Shown here: positions 27,317 to 35,280 of the stretch, in pieces
Layout of the letters: the number at the start of each line of letters is the position of its first letter
Position numbering within the stretch: the stretch's first letter is position 1
NCBI RefSeq assembly: GCF_030811555.1
Contig: NZ_JAUSQZ010000001.1
Coordinates: 5,329,241-5,393,240, forward strand
Length of the DNA stretch: 64,000 bases
Direction: 5' to 3'
Source of the DNA: Kineosporia succinea
Lineage (GTDB): Bacteria > Actinomycetota > Actinomycetes > Actinomycetales > Kineosporiaceae
Notes under the pieces: model-generated
Database searches by the model: none
What the model was told of the DNA's origin: nothing
Seen by the model: the letters and a program-made list of their open reading frames with translations, nothing else
Translations under genes and position numbers: made by a program

Positions 27317-28810
27317 TCAGTGGTTCAGGTCGGCGAGGTCCAGGTCGCGCGGGAGCCACCACCAGACCACCGCGGCGGCGAGCAGCACGGCCAGGGCACC
27401 GGCCAGGCCCACGGTGGCGAAGGCGTCGATGAAGGACGTGGTGGCCGCGTTCTCGACGGAGGTCCCCAGCGCGCCGGCGACCGATTCGGACACCGGATCG
27501 GGCACGCCGTCGGGAAGGCCCGCCCGGTAGACCAGCCCGGCCAGGCTGCCCAGGATCGAGACCCCGAGCACGGCCCCGACCTCGAACGACATCTCCTCGA
27601 TGGCGGCGGCGGAGCCGGACTGGTGGGCCGGGGCGCGTCCCATCATCAGCGCCGAGCCGACCCCCAGGGCGGCACCGCCCAGGCCGATGGCCAGCAGCGC
27701 GACGGCCACGCCGGGGTAGGGGATCGGGCGGGGCAGGACGAAGATCGTGGCCAGACCGGCCGCGGTCAGCAGCAGGCCGGTCACCAGCACCGGGCGGACC
27801 CCGGCGCGGGCCGCGACGGCGGGGGCGAACGGCGAGCCGATCATGCCGCCGAGCGCCATCGGCAGCAGCGCCGCGCCGGCCGCCAGCGGCGACCAGCCCA
27901 GCACCAGCTGCAGCCACTGCGAGCCGACGAGCAGCAGCGCCATGGTGACGCCGCTGTGGGCGACGGCGGTGACCACGCCGGAGCGGAACATCCGGTCGCG
28001 GAACAGGCCGACCGCGAGCATCGGCTCGGGCTGGGTGAGGCAGCGGCGCACGAAGAGGACCATCGCCAGCACGCCGACCACGAGCACGACCAGCCCCTGG
28101 CCGTCCGCCCCGTGCTTGCCCAGATGCTTGACGGCGTAGGTGATCCCGACCATGCCGCCGACCGACAGCAGCACACCGGTGGCGTCGAGACGGCCGGGCC
28201 GTGACGACCGGCTCTCGGGCAGCAGCACCAGCCCGGCGATCACGGCGCCGACCATGAGCGGCACGTTGACGAGGAACGCGGAGTGCCAGCTGAACCGCTC
28301 GAGCAGGGCGCCGCCCACGATCGGGCCGACGGCACTGCCGACCGAGGCCATGGCCGCCCAGATCCCCAGGGCGGTGGCCCGCTCGGCCGGGTCGGGGAAG
28401 AGGGTGCGGATCAGCGAGAGGGTGGTCGGCATGATCATCGCGCCACCGAGGCCGAGCACGGCGCGCAGGGCGATGACCTCGCCCGGCGAGTCGGCCAGGA
28501 GGGCGAGGAGCGAGGCCAGGCCGAAGACCGTGAAACCGGCCAGCAGCATGCGCTTGCGGCCCCAGCGGTCGGCCAGCGACGAGACCGGCACCAGCAGGCC
28601 CGCGAGCACGACCGGGTAGGCGTCGACGATCCACAGCTGCGCGACCGCGCCGGGACGCAGGTCGGCGATCAGGTCGGGCAGCGCCACGTTCAGCACCGTC
28701 ATGTCCATGACGACGACGAGCAGGCTGGCGGCCAGGACGGCGAGGCCGGCCCAGCGGTTGTGGACCGTTGCGGTGGTGGCGGACTCGGGGGCGGGGGTCT
28801 GGGTGCTCAC
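27317..28810 (-). CDS. MFS drug exporter, DHA2 (14-helix) type
   Basis: The protein has 497 residues and about 14 transmembrane helices. DHA2 motifs are visible: motif C-like MDMTVLNVALPDLIADL in helix 1, LADRWGRKRMLLAG between helices 2 and 3, and GGAMIMPTTLSLIRTLFPDPAERATALGIWAA. The family exports drugs or dyes by proton antiport. GTG 28810 overlaps the stop of the TetR gene (GTGA), so regulator and pump are one transcript. The neighbouring rhamnose genes are transcribed separately. Confidence 0.9.
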   Translation of the reverse strand: MSTQTPAPESATTATVHNRWAGLAVLAASLLVVVMDMTVLNVALPDLIADLRPGAVAQLWIVDAYPVVLAGLLVPVSSLADRWGRKRMLLAGFTVFGLASLLALLADSPGEVIALRAVLGLGGAMIMPTTLSLIRTLFPDPAERATALGIWAAMASVGSAVGPIVGGALLERFSWHSAFLVNVPLMVGAVIAGLVLLPESRSSRPGRLDATGVLLSVGGMVGITYAVKHLGKHGADGQGLVVLVVGVLAMVLFVRRCLTQPEPMLAVGLFRDRMFRSGVVTAVAHSGVTMALLLVGSQWLQLVLGWSPLAAGAALLPMALGGMIGSPFAPAVAARAGVRPVLVTGLLLTAAGLATIFVLPRPIPYPGVAVALLAIGLGGAALGVGSALMMGRAPAHQSGSAAAIEEMSFEVGAVLGVSILGSLAGLVYRAGLPDGVPDPVSESVAGALGTSVENAATTSFIDAFATVGLAGALAVLLAAAVVWWWLPRDLDLADLNH

Positions 28811-29367
28811 TGGGCTCTCGTGCCGTTCAGGAAGGTGGAGATGACGATCTCGTCGAGGTCGGCGCGGGCGACCCGGCCGGTGGTGGTGGCGTCGCGCGCG
28901 GCCACGAGCAGGCCGTAGACCGCGGTGGACAGCCAGCGGGCGGGCAGGTCGTCGCGCAGCACACCGGCACGCTGTGCGGCGGCGAGCAGCTCGGTCTCCT
29001 TGTCGGCGAGAACCTCGGTGCGCTCGACCAGTTCGGGGGCCGTGCACATGTAGGGGTCGGTCAGCGCGAACCCGAACTCGTCGTAGTCGGCGAGGTACTG
29101 CCGGAAGAGCCCACGCAGGCACGCGGAGATGCGCGCGGCGTCACCGGAGGCGATGACGTCGTCGACCCCGGCGCGCTCCATGGTGTTCTGCCATCGGTTG
29201 AGATTGCGCGTGCCGAGTTCGTGCAGCAGCTCGTCGCGGGTGGAGAAGTGCCGGTGCAGCGTGGCCCGGCCGACACCGGCCGAGGTGGCGAGGTCGGTCA
29301 TCGACGCTCTCGGGTCGACGTTGAGGCGCCGCTGGGAGGCGGCCAGGATCGCGTCCCGGGAGTTCAC
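28807..29367 (-). CDS. TetR-family repressor of the MFS pump
   Basis: The protein has 186 residues. The N-terminal HTH includes RAILAASQRRLNVDPRASMT-type helix 1 and TSAGVGRATLHRHFSTRDEL, the recognition helix. The C-terminal part is a ligand-binding bundle typical of drug-responsive TetR proteins. It is the first gene of a two-gene operon with the exporter. A 20-bp perfect palindrome with extra half-sites lies 51-70 bp upstream and should be its own operator. Confidence 0.88.
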   Translation of the reverse strand: MNSRDAILAASQRRLNVDPRASMTDLATSAGVGRATLHRHFSTRDELLHELGTRNLNRWQNTMERAGVDDVIASGDAARISACLRGLFRQYLADYDEFGFALTDPYMCTAPELVERTEVLADKETELLAAAQRAGVLRDDLPARWLSTAVYGLLVAARDATTTGRVARADLDEIVISTFLNGTRAQ

Positions 29368-29408
29368 GGTTGACCTGTTTCTGTGGGCTTTTCTGTGGGC
29401 ACAGAGGA

Positions 29409-29446
29409 TGAGACTTCACTGTCTCACGTGAGACAGTAATGTCTCA
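29409..29446. promoter_or_regulatory. Composite TetR operator
   Basis: ACTGTCTCACGTGAGACAGT (29418-29437) is a perfect 20-bp palindrome. Outer half-sites TGAGAC (29409) and GTCTCA (29441) create two further TGAGAC-N6-GTCTCA arrangements on either side. The array can therefore accept two dimers, as in QacR-type cooperative binding. It lies in front of the TetR gene and behind the promoter side of the rightward gene at 29592. Confidence 0.7.
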
Positions 29447-29591
29447 ATGTCGTTCACCCGAAGGGCGGTGTCCCGGGGTCGCTCCATCCGTCGAACGGCA
29501 CCTGTCCGCTCACGGACGGCGGGGGACGAGGCGCAACCCGTCCCGCACCGGCGACAATGGGCTCGTGCCGGACGAGTGTTCAGGAGACCGC

Positions 29592-30818
29592 ATGACCGTC
29601 GTCGGCCCGACGCAGCTCCGTTCCCGGTTCGCGGCGCGGCTGTCCGAGCTGTACGGCCGCGAGGTGCCCGCCTACACCACGCTGGTCGAGGTCTCGCAGG
29701 AGGTCAACGCGCAGGTGCTGGCCCGGCTCGGTGACGCGGCCGGGCGGCTGGGCACGCTGGAGCGGGTGACGGCCGAGCGGCACGGCGCGATCCGGGTCGG
29801 CACCGCGGCCGAGCTGGAGCAGACCGGGCGGATCTTCGGCGCCGCCGGGATGTACCCGGTCGGCTTCTACGACCTGCGCGAGGCCCGGCCGGCCATCCCG
29901 GTGATCTCGACCGCGTTCCGCCCGGTGGCCCCGGAAGAACTGGCCGTGAACCCGTTCCGGGTCTTCACCTCGATGCTCGTGATCGACGACCGGCGCTTCT
30001 TCGACGAGCGCACCGAGTCCGAGCTGCGTGAGTTCCTGGGCGCCCGCACGCTGTTCCCGGCCGAGCTGCTCGAGCTGGCCGACCGGATGGAACTGCAGGG
30101 CTCCCTGCCCCCGGCCGCGGCCGACCGTTTCCTCGACCTGGCCACCGCCTCGTTCGCGCTCTCGGCCGAGCCGGTCGACCGGGCCTGGTACGCCCGGCTG
30201 GAGGAGATCTCGAGTGTGGCGGCCGACATCGGCGGGGTGACGAGCACGCACATCAACCACCTGACGCCGCGGGTGCTCGACATCGACGCGCTGTACGAGC
30301 GGATGGGTCGGCTCGGGATCGAGATGATCGACCGGATCCAGGGGCCGCCCCGCACTCCGGAGGGCGTGCCCGACGTGCTGCTGCGCCAGACGTCGTTCCG
30401 GGCACTGGCCGAGCCCCGTCGATTCCGGGACGCGGACGGCTCGGTCTCGGAGGGAGCGCTGCGGGTGCGCTTCGGTGAGGTGGAGCAGCGCGGCGTCGCG
30501 CTGACCCCGGAAGGCCGCCGCCGGTACGACGAGCTCGGTCTGGACGGGCTGCCCGGCACCGACGAGGCCCTGCACGCCGAGGGGCTGGCCTACTACGTCC
30601 GGAACTCCGCCGGTGATCTGACGCCGATCGTCTACGAGGACTTCCTGCCGAAGTCCGCGGCCGGGATCTTCGCGTCCAATCTGACCGGGGAGGGCCGCTC
30701 CGACAGCCGGTGGCAGGCCGCGGCCCGGGACGCGCACTGGATGCGGTCGGTGCTGGGCCGGGAGCTGCACGATCCCTACGCGCTGTACGCCATCCAGGCC
30801 GAGGGCCCGGAGCGGTAG
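29592..30818 (+). CDS. DUF1338 / HglS-like 2-oxoadipate dioxygenase-decarboxylase
   Basis: The protein has 408 residues and starts at ATG 29592 after CAGGAG. The family (YdcJ/HglS) is a metal-dependent non-haem enzyme; characterised members convert 2-oxoadipate plus O2 to D-2-hydroxyglutarate in lysine catabolism. Expected ligands are present: His in TAERHGAIRVG, His in STHINHLTPRVLD and Glu in RFGEVEQRGVALT. It is somewhat shorter than the better known homologues. No other lysine-pathway gene lies nearby, so the physiological substrate is uncertain. Confidence 0.8.
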   Translation: MTVVGPTQLRSRFAARLSELYGREVPAYTTLVEVSQEVNAQVLARLGDAAGRLGTLERVTAERHGAIRVGTAAELEQTGRIFGAAGMYPVGFYDLREARPAIPVISTAFRPVAPEELAVNPFRVFTSMLVIDDRRFFDERTESELREFLGARTLFPAELLELADRMELQGSLPPAAADRFLDLATASFALSAEPVDRAWYARLEEISSVAADIGGVTSTHINHLTPRVLDIDALYERMGRLGIEMIDRIQGPPRTPEGVPDVLLRQTSFRALAEPRRFRDADGSVSEGALRVRFGEVEQRGVALTPEGRRRYDELGLDGLPGTDEALHAEGLAYYVRNSAGDLTPIVYEDFLPKSAAGIFASNLTGEGRSDSRWQAAARDAHWMRSVLGRELHDPYALYAIQAEGPER

Positions 30819-30844
30819 GCTGGGCCCGGGGACAAGGAGAACGC

Positions 30845-31237
30845 ATGCGGCTGAGGGCATTTCTGGGGATCGGTCTGATCGTCGTGCTGAGCGCGTGCGG
30901 TGGGCGGGGTGACGTGCAGGTCGTCGAGGCGGCGTCGGCGTCGTCCCCCGGCACCGACTGCGGCTCCTTCACCCTGGCGGCGGGCGAGCGCATCAGCGAC
31001 CGGGCGGCCGACTGCTTCCTGGGCGCGGTCACGGCCGGTGACGCGGCCCGCCTCGAGGTCACCTTCCCCACGGTCGAGGGCGACGAGATCGTCCAGACCT
31101 ACCGGCACGAGCAGGCGGGCGAGGTCGTGGTGACCACCGGTCGTGACGGCGAGGCGCAGCAGACCCAGAGCTGCACCGACCCGGTGCGGGCCTCGGTGTC
31201 GTTCACCTTCGGCGCCTGCCGCCAGGCCCTCTCCTAG
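30845..31237 (+). CDS. Small secreted lipoprotein
   Basis: The protein has 130 residues. ATG 30845 follows the SD AAGGAG. The signal peptide ends in lipobox LSAC with Cys near residue 18, and a short linker leads to a domain of about 95 residues with four further cysteines (in TDCGSF, ADCFLG, QSCTDP and GACRQ), which could form two disulfides. The gene follows the HglS-like gene by 26 bp and could be cotranscribed, but no functional link is evident. Confidence 0.75.
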   Translation: MRLRAFLGIGLIVVLSACGGRGDVQVVEAASASSPGTDCGSFTLAAGERISDRAADCFLGAVTAGDAARLEVTFPTVEGDEIVQTYRHEQAGEVVVTTGRDGEAQQTQSCTDPVRASVSFTFGACRQALS

Positions 31238-31254
31238 AGCGGCTCGCGGCCGGG

Positions 31255-31695
31255 TCAGACCACGCAGAACTCGTTGCCCTCGGGATCGGTCATCACGACG
31301 TGGTCGGGCGTCCCGTCGCCCCGCGCGTCCACCCGCACCACCCGGCCACCGGCCGTGGTGAGCCGGTCGACCGTGGCCGTGATGCGCGTCCATCGTTCGC
31401 CCTGGTCGACAGCCCGCCCGCCCCCGGCCTGCACATCCAGATGCACCCGGTTCTTGGCCGTTTTCGGCTCCGGCACCCTCAGGAACGAGATGCCCGGACG
31501 CACCCCCTCCGGATCGGCGATCGAGGCCAGCTCGTCGCGCTCGGCCGCGGGCACGTCGAACCGCTCGTACCACTCCTCCCAGGACGCGAACCCGGCCGGC
31601 GGGGGAGCGGGCACGTACCCGAGCGCCACCGCCCAGAACGCGGCCAGCGCCGGCGCGTCCGACGCGTCGAAGGTCAGCGTCCAGGGTGTCGTCAT
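31255..31695 (-). CDS. VOC-superfamily (glyoxalase-like) protein
   Basis: The protein has 146 residues and two beta-alpha-beta-beta-beta halves. The first contains LTFDASDAPALAAFWAVALGY, the second VMTDPEGNEFCVV, the usual end of actinobacterial glyoxalase-like proteins. NRVHLDVQA supplies a His at the expected metal position. Such small proteins may be lyases, dioxygenases or binding proteins; the function is not assignable. It converges on the small lipoprotein gene with 17 bp between stops. Confidence 0.8.
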   Translation of the reverse strand: MTTPWTLTFDASDAPALAAFWAVALGYVPAPPPAGFASWEEWYERFDVPAAERDELASIADPEGVRPGISFLRVPEPKTAKNRVHLDVQAGGGRAVDQGERWTRITATVDRLTTAGGRVVRVDARGDGTPDHVVMTDPEGNEFCVV

Positions 31696-31891
31696 CGGCG
31701 CGTCCCGGTCCCGTGAAAACCCATGTGTTCAGCCTAGGGCGGGACCTCATGCGGGGGCACCGGCCGGAATGCGGATGAGAATGCCCCGACTGCGCGCTCG
31801 CGGGTAGCACCCGACAGGGATGAGCCGGTTCGTGGCCGGTAGCGGGCCGGTGCGCGTGCGGCTCTTGTCCGGGCCCTTGATCATGTGAGCC

Positions 31892-32338
31892 ATGGACCTC
31901 TATCCCGTCTGCGTGGCCGGGGTCGATCTGGTGGTGGAGATCCCCAGGAAGAAACCGGGGCGCTTCCTGCGCGACGGTGAACCCCTGCCCCGGGATCGTT
32001 GGGACAACTGGATCCTCACCGACGCCGAGGGCACGGTGCACCGCCCGGAGATCGGTTTCAGCCTCTGGCACCGCAGTCCCACGGTGGAACTGCCCGACGA
32101 GGGCAAGCAGGTCGCGGTGCTGCGGCCCCTGCCCACCGCCGCCGGGACCGGGCTGATGGCGGCGCTGGTGCTGGGTTTTCTCAGTGGGGCCGGACTCGTC
32201 TGGGTGATCGCGGCCGAGTTCGTCACCTTCTGGGTGCTGCGCCGGATGCGGCCCGGCCCACTCCGGGTCGTGGTGACCACGCTGGTCTGGGTGCCGGTGG
32301 TGCTCGCCCTGGTGATGCGGTTCCGGTCGTGGTGGTGA
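31892..32338 (+). CDS. Small membrane protein of unknown function
   Basis: The protein has 148 residues: a polar N-terminal half (about residues 1-85) with Trp-rich WDNWILTDAEGT, then two transmembrane helices (about 86-112 and 122-141) and a short basic tail. There is no signal peptide, so the N-terminal domain is probably cytoplasmic. Only weak SD-like sequence precedes the ATG. I do not recognise the family, and it stands alone between two converging neighbours. Confidence 0.6.
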   Translation: MDLYPVCVAGVDLVVEIPRKKPGRFLRDGEPLPRDRWDNWILTDAEGTVHRPEIGFSLWHRSPTVELPDEGKQVAVLRPLPTAAGTGLMAALVLGFLSGAGLVWVIAAEFVTFWVLRRMRPGPLRVVVTTLVWVPVVLALVMRFRSWW

Positions 32339-32344
32339 GCTCGG

Positions 32345-33472
32345 CTAGGAGCGAACCTGCGTGAGGACGTCCACGAGGGTCGCGAACGTCTCGTCACCGG
32401 GGTCGGTGGTCGCGTGCACGCTGATCCGGATGCGCCCGGGGTCGTGGGCCGTGACCGTGATTCCCCTGTCCGCCAGGAGGTCCCGGGTCGCGGCGGCCCG
32501 GTCGTCGGCCACCCGGGCGACCACGAGGCCCGCCCGGCGCGCCTCGTCGCGCGGTGACAGGACCTCGATCCCGGCGGCGTCGAGGCGATCGGCCACGGCG
32601 CCGGCCGACGCCGTGATCCGCCCGGCGACGGCAGCCACCCCGGCCGACTCCAGCAGTTCCAGCGCGGTGCCGAGGGCGGCCGAGGTGAACGGGGAGACGT
32701 TCGTGATCGACAGGCGCTGCGCCCCCGGCGCCGGGGGATGCTCGAGCCCGTCGTAGGCGGTCGGCCGCTCGACGCCGGTCCAGCTGCCCAGGGTCGGGCG
32801 CACCCGTTCCAGCGCCCGGTCGGACAGGGCCACGAAAGCCGTTCCCCAGCCTGCCCTCAGCCACTTCTGCCCACCCACGACCAGGGCGTCGGCGAGGGGC
32901 CAGTCCGCGTCGAGGACGCCGAAACCCTGGATGCCGTCGACGATCAGCAGCCTCTCGCCGATCACGTCGCGGATCCCCCGCAGGTCGGCCCGGTATCCGG
33001 TGCGGAAGTCCACGGCGCTGATCGCGACGGCCGTCGTGGCCGGGGTCAGGGCGGCGTCGATGGTCTCGGGGGTCATCCGCCGGGGGACGCCGTGGTCACC
33101 CCCGGCGATCAGGCTCACCTCGAGGAGCCCCGCCTCCTGGGCGCGCCACCACGGGTAGAGGTTGGAGGGGAACTCGTCGCGGCCCGCGAGCACCCGGGCC
33201 CCGGGCAGCCCGAACGCGATCTGCTGGAGCCCGGCCGAGGTGCTGGTGGTGAGCAGGCAGTTCTCCCGGGCGAACCCGCTCAGCCGGGAGACGGCGGCCA
33301 GGGCCCGGGCGTCGGCCGCGTGCAGGTTCGCGGCGGGTTCGCCCGAGGCCGCGAGCTGCGCCGCGTCGGTCAGCGACCGCACCACGGCGGTCGATGGCGG
33401 GCCGTAGGCCGCGAAGTTCAGATACCCCGCGGGCTCGGTGAACTCGGTCGTGTACGCGTCGAGACCGGGCAC
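32345..33472 (-). CDS. Class V-fold PLP-dependent aminotransferase
   Basis: The protein has 375 residues. I chose GTG 33472 because AGGAG stands 7 nt upstream. Fold-type I features: TTSTSAGLQQIAFGLPG (PLP phosphate loop), ISAVDFRTGYRADL, LLIVDGIQGFGVLD with the pyridine-contacting Asp, and the Schiff-base Lys in VVGGQKWLRAGWG. The C-terminal small domain ends with GRIRISVHATTDPGDE. Relatives include isopenicillin epimerase-like and cysteine-desulfurase-like enzymes. It diverges from the hydroxyproline operon, so shared control is possible, but no known step of that pathway needs it. Confidence 0.82.
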   Translation of the reverse strand: MPGLDAYTTEFTEPAGYLNFAAYGPPSTAVVRSLTDAAQLAASGEPAANLHAADARALAAVSRLSGFARENCLLTTSTSAGLQQIAFGLPGARVLAGRDEFPSNLYPWWRAQEAGLLEVSLIAGGDHGVPRRMTPETIDAALTPATTAVAISAVDFRTGYRADLRGIRDVIGERLLIVDGIQGFGVLDADWPLADALVVGGQKWLRAGWGTAFVALSDRALERVRPTLGSWTGVERPTAYDGLEHPPAPGAQRLSITNVSPFTSAALGTALELLESAGVAAVAGRITASAGAVADRLDAAGIEVLSPRDEARRAGLVVARVADDRAAATRDLLADRGITVTAHDPGRIRISVHATTDPGDETFATLVDVLTQVRS

Positions 33473-33629
33473 GTCGCACTCCTGGCGTCGTCGTTGCGGA
33501 AGCGGCCCGATCATGTCACGGCACATGGGCGGGGCCGGTACGAGGTCCGGGACATCGGCGTCCGCGATCGTCTGAACCGGCCCGGCGGGCCGGAGACCCG
33601 CACCGGCCCGCGCGCGCGTCCGGCAGTGG

Positions 33630-33649
33630 ATCAGTGCAATGCCACTGAT
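33630..33649. promoter_or_regulatory. Palindrome in the aminotransferase/hydroxyproline intergenic region
   Basis: ATCAGTG, a 6-bp spacer and CACTGAT form a perfect inverted repeat about midway between the divergent starts at 33472 and 33806. It is a candidate operator for the GntR-type regulator of the downstream operon. I did not find a second copy upstream of the transporter genes. Confidence 0.4.
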
Positions 33650-33789
33650 GAATCGCCGCCGCTCCCTTAGTGGGACCGCCGGGTGCTGTCAAGACGCCCA
33701 AGTATTGCTACAGGCTTGTTAACTGTTCTCCGACCGGCATATTCGCCCAGCGGTCGGAACAATTCACCCCTTCCGCCCGGCTGGGCGCT

Positions 33790-33803
33790 GTGCAATATTA
33801 CTG
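33790..33803 (+). promoter_or_regulatory. 14-bp AT-rich element before the hydroxyproline operon
   Basis: GTGCAATATTACTG ends 2 bp before the GTG start at 33806. It matches 12 of 14 bases at 41706-41719 (GTGACATATTACTG) upstream of the peptide importer. The AATATT/CAATAT core is at -10 distance for a leaderless transcript starting at 33806, so it is likely a promoter core or overlapping operator. Confidence 0.5.
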
Positions 33804-33805
33804 AC

Positions 33806-34978
33806 GTGACTGAGCGAGGGCGCATCATTGTGATCGGGGCCGGCATCGTCGGCGCCGCGATCGCCCGGTCCCTCGGGCACCACGGCTACGAGGTGGTTGT
33901 GCTCGACCGGGGTCCCACCGCGGGGGGTACCTCCTCGCGCGGGGAAGGCAACCTCCTCGTCTCCGACAAGGGCCCGGGCCCCGAGCTCGAGCTCATGCGG
34001 CGCTCGCTGGAGCTGTGGCGTGAGCTCGACGGGCAGCTCCGCGACGAGCTGCCGGCCGGGTTCCCGGGGCTCGAACTCGATCACAAGGGCGGGCTGGTCG
34101 TCGCCACCACCGGGGCGGGCGCGGTCGCGTTGCGCGGTTTCGCGGCCGAACAGCGAACGGCGGACGTGGTGGCCGACGAGGTCGACGAGTCCCGGGTCCG
34201 CGAGCTGGAACCGGATCTCACCCGGGACTGGACGGCCGCGGTCTTCTATCCCGGCGACGCCCAGGTTCAGCCCGTCGTCGCGACCGAAGCCCTGCTCGCC
34301 TCCGCCCGTTCCCGGGGGGTGCGGGTGCGGCAGGGCGTCGAGGTGGTCGGGCCGCTGCTGATCGGCGACCGGTTGCAGGGGGTCCTGACCACCGACGGCC
34401 CGGTCACCGGTGACGCCGTGGTGCTCGCCGCCGGTCCCTGGTCGGGTGAGCTCTCGCGTCGGCTCCGGGCCCCGCTGCCGGTGCGTCCCCGGCGCGGCAC
34501 CGTGCTCGTCACCACCCGCATGCCGCACCGTGTCCACCGCAAGGTCTACGACGCGGACTACGTCGGCGCCGTCGGGTCCGGTGCGGCCGACCTCCAGGTC
34601 TCCAGCGTGGTCGAGTCCACCGCCGCCGGCACCGTTCTCATCGGCTCGTCACGTGAGCGGCGTGGTTTCGACGACCGCATCGAGGCCCGCGTGGTCGCCA
34701 CCATGGCGGCGAAGGCGCTGCTGCTCTTCCCCTTCCTCAAGGACGTCCCGGTGATGCGGGCCTACGGCGGGTTCCGGCCGTTCATGCCCGACCACCTGCC
34801 GGTGATCGGCCCGGACCCCCGGGTGCAGGGGCTGTTCCACGCCACCGGCCACGAGGGGGCCGGCATCGGGCTGAGTCTGGCCACGGCCGAGATCCTCACC
34901 GGCCTGCTCGCGAAACCCGATCCGGGCAACCCGTTCCGCGTCGACCGGCCCACGCTGACCCTGGAGGACGCCGCGTGA
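33806..34978 (+). CDS. FAD-dependent D-hydroxyproline dehydrogenase, DAO-type subunit
   Basis: The protein has 390 residues of the D-amino acid oxidase/HcnC family. The dinucleotide-binding IIVIGAGIVGAAIARSLG is at the N-terminus, followed by RGEGNLLVSDKGPG. GGFRPFMPDHLPVIG and FHATGHEGAGIGLSLA form the C-terminal FAD contacts. With the next two genes it makes the heteromeric dehydrogenase known from bacterial hydroxyproline pathways, which oxidises cis-4-hydroxy-D-proline to 1-pyrroline-4-hydroxy-2-carboxylate. GTG 33806 is chosen because the glycine motif starts seven residues in. Its stop overlaps the next start (GTGA). Confidence 0.87.
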   Translation: MTERGRIIVIGAGIVGAAIARSLGHHGYEVVVLDRGPTAGGTSSRGEGNLLVSDKGPGPELELMRRSLELWRELDGQLRDELPAGFPGLELDHKGGLVVATTGAGAVALRGFAAEQRTADVVADEVDESRVRELEPDLTRDWTAAVFYPGDAQVQPVVATEALLASARSRGVRVRQGVEVVGPLLIGDRLQGVLTTDGPVTGDAVVLAAGPWSGELSRRLRAPLPVRPRRGTVLVTTRMPHRVHRKVYDADYVGAVGSGAADLQVSSVVESTAAGTVLIGSSRERRGFDDRIEARVVATMAAKALLLFPFLKDVPVMRAYGGFRPFMPDHLPVIGPDPRVQGLFHATGHEGAGIGLSLATAEILTGLLAKPDPGNPFRVDRPTLTLEDAA

Positions 34979-35280
34979 ACCCCCGTCGCGTCCCTGTCGA
35001 GCTCGACCCGGTGCGGCCGCAGGACTCCGGCCCGCTCACCGTCACGCTCGACGGCGAGGAGGTCACCGGCCAGGCCGGGCAGACCGTCGCGGGCATCCTG
35101 CTCGGCGCCGGCCGGGTCTCCTGGCGCACCAGCCGGAACGGCCGTCCGCGGGGCGTGTTCTGCGGTATCGGAGTGTGTTTCGACTGCCTGGTCACGGTCA
35201 ACGACCTGCCCGACGTGCGAGCCTGTCAGCGGCGTGCGCAGGAGGGCGACGTGATCACCACGGGGGTCCAGGATGGCTGA
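34975..35280 (+). CDS. [2Fe-2S] small subunit of the D-hydroxyproline dehydrogenase
   Basis: The protein has 101 residues. GTG 34975 overlaps the preceding stop. It is a plant-type ferredoxin-like domain with cysteines arranged as FCGIGVCFDCLVTV followed by DVRACQR, the four ligands of a [2Fe-2S] cluster. Small subunits of this type bridge electrons between the two flavoproteins of heteromeric amino acid dehydrogenases. It is encoded between them with overlaps of 4 and 8 bp, a strong sign of a stoichiometric complex. Confidence 0.88.
   Translation: MNPRRVPVELDPVRPQDSGPLTVTLDGEEVTGQAGQTVAGILLGAGRVSWRTSRNGRPRGVFCGIGVCFDCLVTVNDLPDVRACQRRAQEGDVITTGVQDG

Larger units (their letters stand above)
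33473..33805. other. Divergent promoter region of the hydroxyproline operon
   Basis: This 333-bp region has no gene. It contains a CG-rich part near 33600, the palindrome ATCAGTG-N6-CACTGAT at 33630-33649, a 7-bp inverted repeat CCGACCG/CGGTCGG near 33738-33767, and an AT-rich stretch from 33700 that ends in the 14-bp element shared with the peptide-transporter operon. Confidence 0.6.
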
